The notes under the pieces: model-generated
What the model saw: only the letters and a program-made list of their open reading frames with translations
Database searches by the model: none
What the model was told of the DNA's origin: nothing
Origin: an uncultured Lachnospiraceae bacterium
GTDB lineage: Bacteria > Bacillota > Clostridia > Lachnospirales > Lachnospiraceae
NCBI GenBank assembly: GCA_948794795.1
Contig: CAQGLR010000011.1
Location: 36,077-100,076, forward strand
Length of the DNA: 64,000 nt
Direction: 5' to 3'
Position numbers and translations under genes: made by a program
Shown: piece after piece, positions 53,329 through 61,685 of the stretch
Position numbering within the stretch: the first letter of the stretch is position 1
Layout: each line of letters begins with the position of its first letter

Positions 53329-54192
53329 CTTTGCATAACCCATCTGCTGCATGTACTCTGTAAGCGCCTCTTTCCATTCTTTCATCCTGTAACTTCCCAT
53401 AGAATTGAGTTTTTTATTCTCAAGTACAGAATACATTGGTCTTTTGGCCGCTTTTTCTTCCGTTTTATATTCACTTGTTGGCACAGGTATAATTTTTGTA
53501 TCCTTACCTGCCTGCCTCATTATTTCACATGCAAATCCATACCAGCTTGTTTCCCCTTCGCATGTTCCATGGTATATTCCATATTCCCCTGAAGGAATAA
53601 TATAAAGTATCATTCTTGCAAGCTCTAATGCAGATGTTGGTGTACCAAACTGGTCATTTACAACTGTAAGGCTGTCTTTCTCATCTGCAAGTTTAAGCAT
53701 TGTCCTGGCAAAGTTATTGCCTTCACCATATAGCCAGGCTGTCCTTACTATAAAATACCTGCTGCAGTTCTCCATTACAGCTTTTTCACCTGCAAGCTTA
53801 GTCCTGCCATACACACTCTGCGGATTAACCATATCTTCCTCAACATATGGCTTGTCCGTTTCCCCATCAAATACATAATCTGTAGACACCTGTACTATCT
53901 GTGCACCTGCTTTATTAGCAGCTACAGCAAGGTTTTTAGCTCCAAGTGCATTTATCCTTTCTGCATTATCTGCATCAATTTCACATTTATTTACTGCTGT
54001 ATGTGCTGCACAATTTATTATTGTATCTGGCCTGTATTCCATCACAGCTTTTTCAACACTGTCAGCATCACATATATCAAGAGTATCCACATCTGTACCA
54101 ATAATTCTGGTATCTGTACCTTCCAAAAGGCTCTTAAGTGCATGTCCAAGCTGTCCATTATATCCTGTAATAAGTATTTTCTTTATATCCAT
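53326..54192 (-). CDS. rfbD: dTDP-4-dehydrorhamnose reductase
   Basis: This 288-residue short-chain reductase starts KKILITGYNGQLGHALK. It has STDYVFDG, the YGRTKLAGE catalytic Tyr/Lys motif and RTAWLYGEGNNF. It makes dTDP-L-rhamnose with NAD(P)H. ATG at 54192 follows GGAGAAGAATT. It is downstream of rfbC with a 34-base gap. rfbA and rfbB are not in the window, so the rhamnose pathway is split. Confidence 0.94.
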   Translation of the reverse strand: MDIKKILITGYNGQLGHALKSLLEGTDTRIIGTDVDTLDICDADSVEKAVMEYRPDTIINCAAHTAVNKCEIDADNAERINALGAKNLAVAANKAGAQIVQVSTDYVFDGETDKPYVEEDMVNPQSVYGRTKLAGEKAVMENCSRYFIVRTAWLYGEGNNFARTMLKLADEKDSLTVVNDQFGTPTSALELARMILYIIPSGEYGIYHGTCEGETSWYGFACEIMRQAGKDTKIIPVPTSEYKTEEKAAKRPMYSVLENKKLNSMGSYRMKEWKEALTEYMQQMGYAK

Positions 54193-54226
54193 AATTCTTC
54201 TCCTGCACATTTATATTTATATTTTA

Positions 54227-54790
54227 TCAATAATTTAAGAAAATATCCTCTGAAAAACCAGGATTCTTTTCATCCTTTTCAGATATAACAGGTTTCTCTC
54301 CATCTGGAACTGGCCATTTTACATTTAACACAGGGTCATTCCACATTATCCCTGCTTCTGATGACGGGTCATAGAAATCTGTACATTTATAATTAAACTC
54401 TGCTGTATCTGATAATACATAAAATCCATGTGCAAAACCTTCTGGGACATAAAACATATTTTTCTTCTCTGCACTTAAAACTACTCCTGCCCATTTGCCA
54501 TATGTCTTAGACCCTTTACGTATATCAACTGCAACATCAAAAACTTCACCACTTGTTACACGCACCAGCTTTCCTTGTGTATGCTTTTTCTGGTAATGAA
54601 GCCCTCTTAGAACACCTTTTGATGACAAAGACTGGTTGTCCTGTACAAATACCATATCAAGGCCTGCTGCCTTAAAGTCATTGTAATTATATGTCTCCAT
54701 AAAGTAACCTCTTGAGTCACCAAATACACCTGGCTGGATAAGATAAAGCCCTTCTATGCCGCCACATTTTTCAAATATAAACTTGCCCAT
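54227..54790 (-). CDS. rfbC: dTDP-4-dehydrorhamnose 3,5-epimerase
   Basis: This 187-residue cupin-fold epimerase has GVFGDSRGYFMETYN, the catalytic His in LRGLHYQKKHTQGKLVRV, VAVDIRKGSKTYGKW and FYVPEGFAHGF. It provides the substrate of RfbD, for rhamnose in cell-wall or exopolysaccharides. The ATG has an AAAGGAG site. It lies 62 bases after the MerR gene stop. Confidence 0.95.
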   Translation of the reverse strand: MGKFIFEKCGGIEGLYLIQPGVFGDSRGYFMETYNYNDFKAAGLDMVFVQDNQSLSSKGVLRGLHYQKKHTQGKLVRVTSGEVFDVAVDIRKGSKTYGKWAGVVLSAEKKNMFYVPEGFAHGFYVLSDTAEFNYKCTDFYDPSSEAGIMWNDPVLNVKWPVPDGEKPVISEKDEKNPGFSEDIFLNY

Positions 54791-54852
54791 AAAATTACTC
54801 CTTTGTCTGTTTAGTTATTCTGTGTACATAACATAGAATAACTATATCACTA

Positions 54853-55551
54853 TTAAACAGACTTAGCAAATAATTTTCTTCTTTTTGCCTTATTTTCATT
54901 TTTCTTCTTACGCCGTGCCTCTGCTGGCTTTACTTCATCACTTGCAGCCGTTTCGGGTATTTCACGTTTTACTTCTTCTAATATCTGCTGTAATAAAGCT
55001 GTCTGCTTGTCCTGTACTTCCTCCTTTTCCCTCATTATATAATCCATCTCTTTCATAAGCCTTGTGCTTACAGCCTCACATATCCGTTCTTCGGATATTT
55101 TTTCATTCTCATTGATAATATGTGAAATCATATGTCTTAGCATACTTTCAAATTGTTTCATCTTCTCCTCACTTGTCTTTTTGCCAGGTGCTGCTGACCT
55201 TCTTGCTGTCTGTAGTGGAACGACATTTTTATCCTGCATCTCTTCCTCCCTTAGTACCTGCTGGTTAAGTTCTTCCCTTATCTGGTATAATTCCTGCGGG
55301 CTCATGCTGCGTACCCTGTCAATATCGGGCATCAGAAGTTTAATTGCTTTTAACTGGAAACCCTGTTCTTTTAAATCTTTTATTGTTTTAAGCATTTGTA
55401 TATCACCTTCCTTATAAAATCTGTGCCCTTTAGTATTTCTTTCAATCGGAAGCGCAAGTTCTTCTTCCCAGTACCTTAGTACGTGGTTCTCAACTTCTAC
55501 CTGCCTTGATGCATCCGAAATACTATATCTCTTTTCCATATTACTAACCAT
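54853..55551 (-). CDS. MerR-family regulator with a long coiled-coil tail
   Basis: This 232-residue protein has a MerR HTH (about 5-75: YSISDASRQVEVENHVLRYW, then GHRFYKEGDI). A long charged region of Glu/Lys follows (about 85-230) without a metal site. The tail looks coiled-coil and ends in a basic segment (RRKKKNENKAKRRK). It is not a classical metal regulator; such proteins in Firmicutes are often of unknown function. ATG at 55551 has AAGGA five bases upstream; an ATG at 55539 has weaker support. It is transcribed between the membrane protein gene and rfbC. Confidence 0.85.
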   Translation of the reverse strand: MVSNMEKRYSISDASRQVEVENHVLRYWEEELALPIERNTKGHRFYKEGDIQMLKTIKDLKEQGFQLKAIKLLMPDIDRVRSMSPQELYQIREELNQQVLREEEMQDKNVVPLQTARRSAAPGKKTSEEKMKQFESMLRHMISHIINENEKISEERICEAVSTRLMKEMDYIMREKEEVQDKQTALLQQILEEVKREIPETAASDEVKPAEARRKKKNENKAKRRKLFAKSV

Positions 55552-55571
55552 GCCTTTCCTTGTCCTGTCTT

Positions 55572-56231
55572 TTAATCTGCTAAATATTCTTCAACAAATT
55601 CTTCAAATAGTTTGAGGTCCTCCAATGAAGCCGCTGCTTCATCCTGCTGTTCCTGTTCTTCCTCTTCTTCAAAATACTCATTCTGGTACTTTTTCTCCTC
55701 TTCAGGATGGAGGTATTCCTTTTCAAGTTTAGGCTGTAGTATATTTTCCAGGTAATCTGTCATCTGCAGCTGCAGAATTTTGTACTTTCTATGTATCTGG
55801 AACAATATTTCTGATGTTGCAAGAAGCGTTACAACAGCAACAGCTGACAGACAGCTGACAGCATACCACTCAGATGCCATATGGTAATACACCCCTAAAA
55901 GCATGCCTGCAACAAGAACCAGAAGTACAGCAATTATTCCATAAATACCTGTGTTCTTCCAGCTTGCTATTGAAATACCAAGGAAACGCATATTATACAT
56001 ACTCTTCTCAACAATACATTTTACATTGTGTACCTTACGCTTTAGCTTATATGTAGCAGTAATTTTGCCTGCCATTGCTTTCATATATTTATTCTGGCTT
56101 GTAACCATCTGTCCAGCCTGGCAGATAAGCTTATAGTACACTATAGCTGTAATGCTTTTCATCATAATTGTAAGGCAGCCAACAGCCGCCATTGCAAAGA
56201 CCATGTTATAATCCTGCAAAAACTGTTTCAT
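55572..56231 (-). CDS. Membrane protein with acidic tail, unknown function
   Basis: This 219-residue protein is not recognised. One helix lies at about 9-30 and a hairpin of two more at about 93-113 and 120-143; a basic loop lies between (KYMKAMAGKITATYKLKRK). The last 60 residues are very acidic (EYFEEEEEQEQQDE). GGAGGAAATACT precedes the ATG. It ends 20 bases before the MerR gene start, so the two are probably one operon. Confidence 0.75.
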   Translation of the reverse strand: MKQFLQDYNMVFAMAAVGCLTIMMKSITAIVYYKLICQAGQMVTSQNKYMKAMAGKITATYKLKRKVHNVKCIVEKSMYNMRFLGISIASWKNTGIYGIIAVLLVLVAGMLLGVYYHMASEWYAVSCLSAVAVVTLLATSEILFQIHRKYKILQLQMTDYLENILQPKLEKEYLHPEEEKKYQNEYFEEEEEQEQQDEAAASLEDLKLFEEFVEEYLAD

Positions 56232-56446
56232 AGTATTTCCTCCATTCTATATACTATTTTAAACTGCTTCCTACAGCTTTCTTTATATTAAATCTGATAT
56301 AAACAATTTAACAGACACTTTCACATGTCATAAAAGCTTTTAAACCGGCATCATGCCAGCTATTTTTTTTATTATCGCCATAATTCAACATATATTATCT
56401 TTTATACAAGGGTATTTTATAGACTTTTTTGCCAGTAAGAATATAA

Positions 56447-56788
56447 TGTCATTTATTCAAGCAACCCTTCTGTAAATACCAAGGTTATGGGTGTTTGAAA
56501 ATTGAATATTTCACAAGTTATGTGGCTCTGGCAATTCCAAAATTTTACCACAGGCAGCCCGCTTCCGCTTGGATGGGATACGCAATGGTGCATAAAGCCC
56601 CAAAAGCTTAATAGAAACAAAAGTTTCTATTAAGCTTTAAATACGTGGCTTAAGCACCAGCGTCCCCATAACAGCTGCCTTTTGGTAAAACATTTGGAAC
56701 TTGCCAGAGTAATATAATCTTTGTATAAATTTAATTTCCAAACACCAATAAACTTTTTATTTATTAGGTTTTGTTTAACTAAATGACA
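56447..56788. mobile_element. MITE-like element, second full-length copy (342 bp)
   Basis: It starts TGTCATTTATTCAAGCAA and ends TTGTTTAACTAAATGACA, the same terminal repeats as the element at 22731-23070 with a few changes. The inner arms (TGTTTGAAAATTGAAT, CTCTGGCAATTCC), the GGATGGGATACGCAATGGTG strand, the apical TTAATAGAAAC-AAAA-GTTTCTATTAA stem and the GGAACTTGCCAGAG arm are in the same order. No coding capacity. It lies in the 1.25-kb gene-free stretch 56232-57485. Confidence 0.75.
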
Positions 56789-56916
56789 TTGTGCTTGAAT
56801 GGATGCCTTTTGGTAAAACATTTGGAATTTGCCAGAGTAATATCATTTTTGTAGAATTTTAATTTCCAAACACCAATAAGCCTTTTATTTATTAGGTTTT
56901 GCTTAACTAAATGACA
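56789..56916. repeat. Truncated right end of a third MITE-like copy
   Basis: Directly after the 342-bp element comes TGCTTGAATGG, then the right arm TTTTGGTAAAACATTTGGAA and CAAACACCAATAAGCC, ending TTTTGCTTAACTAAATGACA. The left half is missing, suggesting nested insertion followed by deletion, or recombination between copies. Confidence 0.7.
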
Positions 56917-57136
56917 TTATAACTGACTTAGCTTTAGATACAATTTTTATAATTAAGTATTAATAACTTTATAATGCATGTTTTACATAAAATTATAATC
57001 ATATATAGATAATCAGTTATATAAATATATACCATATATTATATTTCATTACATAAATAGAGTTTTTGGGGGTATTTCTTATAATCTTGGTGATAATATT
57101 TTCCAGTTTATTTATGTACATTTGGCCTATATATAG

Positions 57137-57327
57137 CAGTTCCAATATACAAGTTAATATATTCCATTAAAGGGGCACTTTGGCACCGCCAGTGCTAAAT
57201 CTTGGTTTCAATGTTTAAAAGAAACTTCTGTTTCTTTTAAACATAAAGATTGTATGCACTGCTGCGTGTGCCATCGTAGCGCAAGCGTGCCCCTGGATGG
57301 AATATATTAACTTGTATATGGAACCTG
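57137..57327. repeat. Divergent 191-bp palindromic element
   Basis: The arms AGTTCCAATATACAAGTTAA and the matching TTAACTTGTATATGGAAC, plus GGGGCAC/GTGCCCC, enclose an apical stem TTTAAAAGAAAC-TTCT-GTTTCTTTTAAA. The architecture (outer arms, GC-rich middle stems, GAAAC/GTTTC apex) is that of the other repeats although the primary sequence differs. It lies upstream of the rhomboid gene; between it and the gene only a weak promoter candidate was seen. Confidence 0.7.
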
Positions 57328-57485
57328 CGTTATATTACCATCTGTACAATATAAAGATAACTGGAAATAAGTATAAGATTTTATTGTAGGAAACAAAAAT
57401 TTTTGAAATGAAGTGCCTTTTAATGGATTATTTCCATATTTTTTGTTAAAATAGTTTCTGGCGCATTAAAAGAATGGAGGAATGT

Positions 57486-58553
57486 ATGTACAATGAAATT
57501 AAATTTATATTCAGCCGTATGGGCTATGAACCCCTTAAACTGAATGTAGAAGAGCCACATGTAAACATAAAACTGGTTAGAAAAGAAACAGATAATAATA
57601 CAGAAGGATATGTTATAGTTACATTAGATGAAACCTCTGGCATAAGTTACACCATAGAACAGTTCAGGAACATATCCATGCAAATCAGGAACTTTCTTAT
57701 GCAGAAAGACTGTTATTTGTACCACTTCTTGTATATTTTTATAAGCAATAATAACAAGCCGCCATTTAACCTGGAAGATATAGATGGATGTTTCTGGCAT
57801 ATAATACCTGGACAGACAGAACCAGCCATATATGGAAACATGCAGCCAATGTATGAGGGCCTTAAACACCCAATAGAAGAATATCTGGTTTCCATTACAC
57901 ATAATACAGATAGTAATTGCAGACAGTATAATAATAACCATCAGTTAAATACATGCTTTACAGCAGCCAATGTATCTATTATTATAATAAACGTTATTGT
58001 TTTTATCCTGACAGACTTTTTAAGCTTTCCTGCCAGCGGAATACCATTTATAGATAAAGGCTCATTATCATGGGATATGGTTATAAACCATCACCAGTAT
58101 TACAGGATTATTACAAGTATGTTTCTTCATATTGGACCATCACATATTTTTAATAACATGCTTGTATTATTATTTATTGGAAGTTATATTGAACAGTACC
58201 TTGGCAAAATACAGTATCTTATTATCTATTTTTTATCAGGTATTATTGCAGGGTGTACCTCAATGGTTTATAATATGATGCAATATAACTATACAGAATC
58301 TGTTGGTGCTTCTGGAGCAGTCTTTGGCATTATAGGCTCTTTACTATGTATATTAGCTGTAAGACACCACCAGTCACATGACCTTGATTTCCGGCGTGTA
58401 TTATTTATGGCATTTATAATACTGTATGGAGGATTCACAAGCCAGGGTATTGATAACGCAGCCCATATAGGCGGTTTTGCTGGAGGTATAGCCGTCACTC
58501 TGGTAATACTGGGTATCAATAGTAATTTTAAGAGAAAGGCAGGAACAAATTAA
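57486..58553 (+). CDS. Rhomboid-family intramembrane serine protease
   Basis: This 355-residue protein has an N-terminal soluble domain of about 150 residues, not recognised. A rhomboid domain of about six to seven helices follows. The Asn/His region GPSHIFNNMLVL, the nucleophile Ser in SVGASGAVFGIIG and the catalytic His in NAAHIGGFAGGIAV are present. It cleaves membrane proteins within the bilayer. ATG at 57486 follows GGAGGAATGT; the earlier ATG is part of that site. Its stop overlaps the next start (TAATG). Confidence 0.93.
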   Translation: MYNEIKFIFSRMGYEPLKLNVEEPHVNIKLVRKETDNNTEGYVIVTLDETSGISYTIEQFRNISMQIRNFLMQKDCYLYHFLYIFISNNNKPPFNLEDIDGCFWHIIPGQTEPAIYGNMQPMYEGLKHPIEEYLVSITHNTDSNCRQYNNNHQLNTCFTAANVSIIIINVIVFILTDFLSFPASGIPFIDKGSLSWDMVINHHQYYRIITSMFLHIGPSHIFNNMLVLLFIGSYIEQYLGKIQYLIIYFLSGIIAGCTSMVYNMMQYNYTESVGASGAVFGIIGSLLCILAVRHHQSHDLDFRRVLFMAFIILYGGFTSQGIDNAAHIGGFAGGIAVTLVILGINSNFKRKAGTN

Positions 58554-59551
58554 TGATAAAAGTAAATATTTATTATGGTGGCAGGGGGCTTATTGAAGAC
58601 CCTGCTAACTATGTAATGAATAAATTAATACAGGTTCTTGAAGAATTAAATATACAAGTAAAAAAATACAATCTATATGAGGATATACGTGGAATTTCTG
58701 TACTGCCCAAAACACTTAAAAACACAGATGCTGTAATACTTGTGGCTTCTATAGAATGGCTTGGTATTGGAGGCCTGCTCCAGCAGTTCCTTGACTCATG
58801 CTGGCTGTATGGTGATAAAGAAACCCTTAAACGGTTATACATGATGCCTGTTGCTATATCCACGACATATGGTGAAAAAGAAGCATATACTACACTTATT
58901 AAAGCATGGGAACTTCTTGGTGGTAAACCTTGCGATGGAATAAGTGCTTATGTAAACAATACTGTTGACTTTGAAACTAATTCTAATTATGCATACCTTA
59001 TAGAGAAAAAAGCAGAGAATTTTTACAGGACTTTTTCTAAGAAAATAATATCATTCCCTTCAAGTACCAATGCTGTACTTGATAATGTTGCACAGCCTAA
59101 GTCCATGAACCTGACGCCACAAGAAAGCGAACAGCTCTCAATGTACGTTTCAAATGATAAATATGTCAAGAAACAAAAAGCAGATATAGAAGAGCTTTCA
59201 CAAATGTTCAGAGGTCTTATGGGAGATGAAGCCCCTTCCTCTAAAGGCACATATATAGAAACGCTTGAAAGCCATTTCCATGCTGTACCTGATATTACAC
59301 TAGCATTCTCTATAGAAATAACTGATAAAAACAATAACCTGGTTATAGAAATTGAAAATGGTGCACTTAAATGTTACTATGGCCAGAAAGCCCGGGTTAA
59401 CGTAAAAATTAAAACATCTTCTGCTGTACTTGACAAAATATTTGCTGGCGAGAGAACTTTGCAAGGTACATTTATGGCAGGTGAACTGACAGCCAAAGGT
59501 GATTTTAAAATACTGCGGATGTTTGATTCCTTATTCCAGTTTAAAAGGTAA
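58553..59551 (+). CDS. Flavodoxin-like reductase fused to an SCP2 domain
   Basis: This 332-residue protein has an N-terminal NADPH-dependent FMN reductase/flavodoxin-like domain (about 1-170: IKVNIYYGGRGLIEDPANYV, then ASIEWLGIGGLLQQF). A linker follows, then a C-terminal SCP2 domain (about 235-330: VIEIENGALKCYYG, then FMAGELTAKGDFKIL). Fusion of a flavin-type reductase to a lipid-binding domain suggests reduction of a hydrophobic substrate. It is coupled to the rhomboid gene by a one-base overlap. The exact reaction is unknown. Confidence 0.85.
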   Translation: MIKVNIYYGGRGLIEDPANYVMNKLIQVLEELNIQVKKYNLYEDIRGISVLPKTLKNTDAVILVASIEWLGIGGLLQQFLDSCWLYGDKETLKRLYMMPVAISTTYGEKEAYTTLIKAWELLGGKPCDGISAYVNNTVDFETNSNYAYLIEKKAENFYRTFSKKIISFPSSTNAVLDNVAQPKSMNLTPQESEQLSMYVSNDKYVKKQKADIEELSQMFRGLMGDEAPSSKGTYIETLESHFHAVPDITLAFSIEITDKNNNLVIEIENGALKCYYGQKARVNVKIKTSSAVLDKIFAGERTLQGTFMAGELTAKGDFKILRMFDSLFQFKR

Positions 59552-59570
59552 TGCAGATGCATTACCTTTT
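59543..59570. terminator. Bidirectional terminator overlapping the SCP2-fusion stop codon
   Basis: AAAAGGTAATGCA and TGCATTACCTTTT form a perfect 13-pair stem with a two-base centre; it contains the TAA stop of the upstream gene and lies two bases from the convergent GH42 stop. Runs of A and T on either side suit both strands. Confidence 0.8.
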
Positions 59571-59572
59571 AG

Positions 59573-61579
59573 TTATTTAAGTATGCTTATATCCATGCCA
59601 AATGGCTCTAAATTAATGCTTTTTCCATTTATGGTTACTTCTTGTTTAGAAAGAGTATTATTAAACACAAACTGCCAGGTTTTACATTCTTTATTCTCTG
59701 CTTCCAGACAAGACTGGTAACGGTATGTTACTTCAATGCCAAATGGAAGATTTTCTATATAGCGTATGCCAGATTTTTGTGCTGCCATTTTTGCAAATGC
59801 AACATATGATTTTCTATCAAGAACTGTACCTATATAGTATACATTGCCACTTCCATAATTGTTATGTGTTACTGCAGGAACACCCTTGTAAAATTCTTCC
59901 TCATATTCTGCAAGCGGTACTGCACTTTTACATTCAACCAAATCACACCATTGTGTACATAAGTGCTGCTGTCCTGGTTCTTTAAAATGCCCCTCCCATT
60001 CACTGCTGGTAATTTTCAATCCCAGCCTCCGGTCTCCAACAGGGTCATATTCAGATATATTTACACCTGCAAGTTCTGCAAATACTGTTGGGAGTGGCTG
60101 CATAATGCATTTATTAAAACTGTCTTTTACACCCGAGCGGCATGTAAGTATAACAACAGCTCCAGAAGCAGCAGCATTATATAAATTGTCCATAGTTTCC
60201 TTGTTAGTTATAAACATCATTGGGGCAATTATAATATTATATCCTGATATATCCTCTTTTTCACTAATTATATCCACACCAGTTCCTATTGATGTAAATG
60301 CATCATGCCATGATTTTAACTGTCCAAAATAATACATTCCTTCAGTTTGCGGCTGTAGTTTTAATGCATATTCACTCTCTGCAGAATAAAGGATTGCAAT
60401 ATTATTTTTAACCTGGCTTCCTGCCAGCCCGCTATATCTGGCAATTTCACTACATAGCTGTTTAAATTCCTCAAACCTCCTGCCTGGAACATTGCTGTGG
60501 TCTATTATACCATGCCAGAACATCTCTGCACCTGATACTGCCGTCCTCCACCTGAAATGCAGTACTGCGTCTGCACCATGTGCTACAGCCTGCAGTGCAT
60601 ATCCTTTAAGCATTCCAGGCCTTACTGTCTGGGACATTGGCGCCCATCCCCCAGTTATGCCGCTTAACTGTTCCATAATCCAGAAATTTTTCCTCTTTAT
60701 GCCCCGCATAAGGTCAAGATGGAATGCATGTGAATATAATGTTTCATTATCTTCGGGAAGCTTTACTGGAGGATAATTGTCATATGATACAAAATCTAGT
60801 TTCTCAAATAAATCATAAAAACAAGGCATATTCTCACACAACCAGTTATTAGTAGTAACCAATGCATCTTTATCAATAGATTTTATAATATTTAACTGGA
60901 AATTAACATAATCTACAGTACTGTCCGAAGCAAACCTGTGGAAATCTAAGGTATGTGACGGGTTAAGCCATGACTGGTGTAGGCCATAAGGCAGTTTAAA
61001 CTGGCTAAACGAAGAAAATTCCCCACTCCATACATTATTACCATATGCCCTGTTTAACTCTTCTATTGACTTAAATTTCTGCCTGGCCCATTCCCTGTAC
61101 TTTTCTTCACATACACTACAATAACAATGGTTTGCTTCAAGTTCATTATCAATCTGGTATCCTATAACAGATGGGTTATCCCTATAACGTTCTACAAGCT
61201 TAGTAATAATTTTCTCTGATAAACTGCGGTAAACTGGACTGTTCAGACATCTATGCCCCCTGATTCCAATAGGGATACGTTTTCCATCACTTCCAGCTTG
61301 TATAACTTCTGGATACTTTTCAAAAAGCCATTGTGGCGGTGTAGATGTAGGGGTGCATAAAAATACTTCTATACCTGCATCTGAAAACATACTTATTATT
61401 TCATCAAGCCATCCAAATGAATATTCCCCTTCTGATGGTTCAAGCCTGCTCCATGCAAACTCTGCCATACGGACAATATTTACACCAGCTTCTTTCATTA
61501 ACTCTACATCGGACTTCCATAAACTCTTATCCCAGTGTTCTGGATAATAATCTACACCTGTCCTAAGCTTTTCTTCCAT
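59573..61579 (-). CDS. Beta-galactosidase, GH42
   Basis: This 668-residue enzyme has a catalytic barrel from the N-terminus (GVDYYPEHWDKSLW, then FAWSRLEPSEGEYSF), the acid/base Glu in GYQIDNELEANHC and the nucleophile Glu in FWIMEQLSG. Zinc-type cysteines (HRCLNSP and CYCSVCEEKYREW) are present. A trimerisation domain (about 395-600) and a small C-terminal domain follow. No signal peptide, so it is cytosolic and acts on short galactosides. AAAGGTAAGTTGTC precedes the ATG. It is a single gene 106 bases downstream of uvrB on the same strand. Confidence 0.94.
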   Translation of the reverse strand: MEEKLRTGVDYYPEHWDKSLWKSDVELMKEAGVNIVRMAEFAWSRLEPSEGEYSFGWLDEIISMFSDAGIEVFLCTPTSTPPQWLFEKYPEVIQAGSDGKRIPIGIRGHRCLNSPVYRSLSEKIITKLVERYRDNPSVIGYQIDNELEANHCYCSVCEEKYREWARQKFKSIEELNRAYGNNVWSGEFSSFSQFKLPYGLHQSWLNPSHTLDFHRFASDSTVDYVNFQLNIIKSIDKDALVTTNNWLCENMPCFYDLFEKLDFVSYDNYPPVKLPEDNETLYSHAFHLDLMRGIKRKNFWIMEQLSGITGGWAPMSQTVRPGMLKGYALQAVAHGADAVLHFRWRTAVSGAEMFWHGIIDHSNVPGRRFEEFKQLCSEIARYSGLAGSQVKNNIAILYSAESEYALKLQPQTEGMYYFGQLKSWHDAFTSIGTGVDIISEKEDISGYNIIIAPMMFITNKETMDNLYNAAASGAVVILTCRSGVKDSFNKCIMQPLPTVFAELAGVNISEYDPVGDRRLGLKITSSEWEGHFKEPGQQHLCTQWCDLVECKSAVPLAEYEEEFYKGVPAVTHNNYGSGNVYYIGTVLDRKSYVAFAKMAAQKSGIRYIENLPFGIEVTYRYQSCLEAENKECKTWQFVFNNTLSKQEVTINGKSINLEPFGMDISILK

Positions 61580-61685
61580 GACAACTTACCTTTCTGTAAA
61601 ATTTATCCATATAAATACATAATAAACCTGCCCGCTGGAATATAGTAACCACTCTTGCATGCCAGGACATTTATGGAACTGCTTT

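Noticed and set aside
56441..56925. Target-site duplication flanking the 342-bp element
   Set aside because: The flanks ATATAA and TTGTGC do not match; using the third truncated end gives only a weak TATAA resemblance, so it is not claimed.
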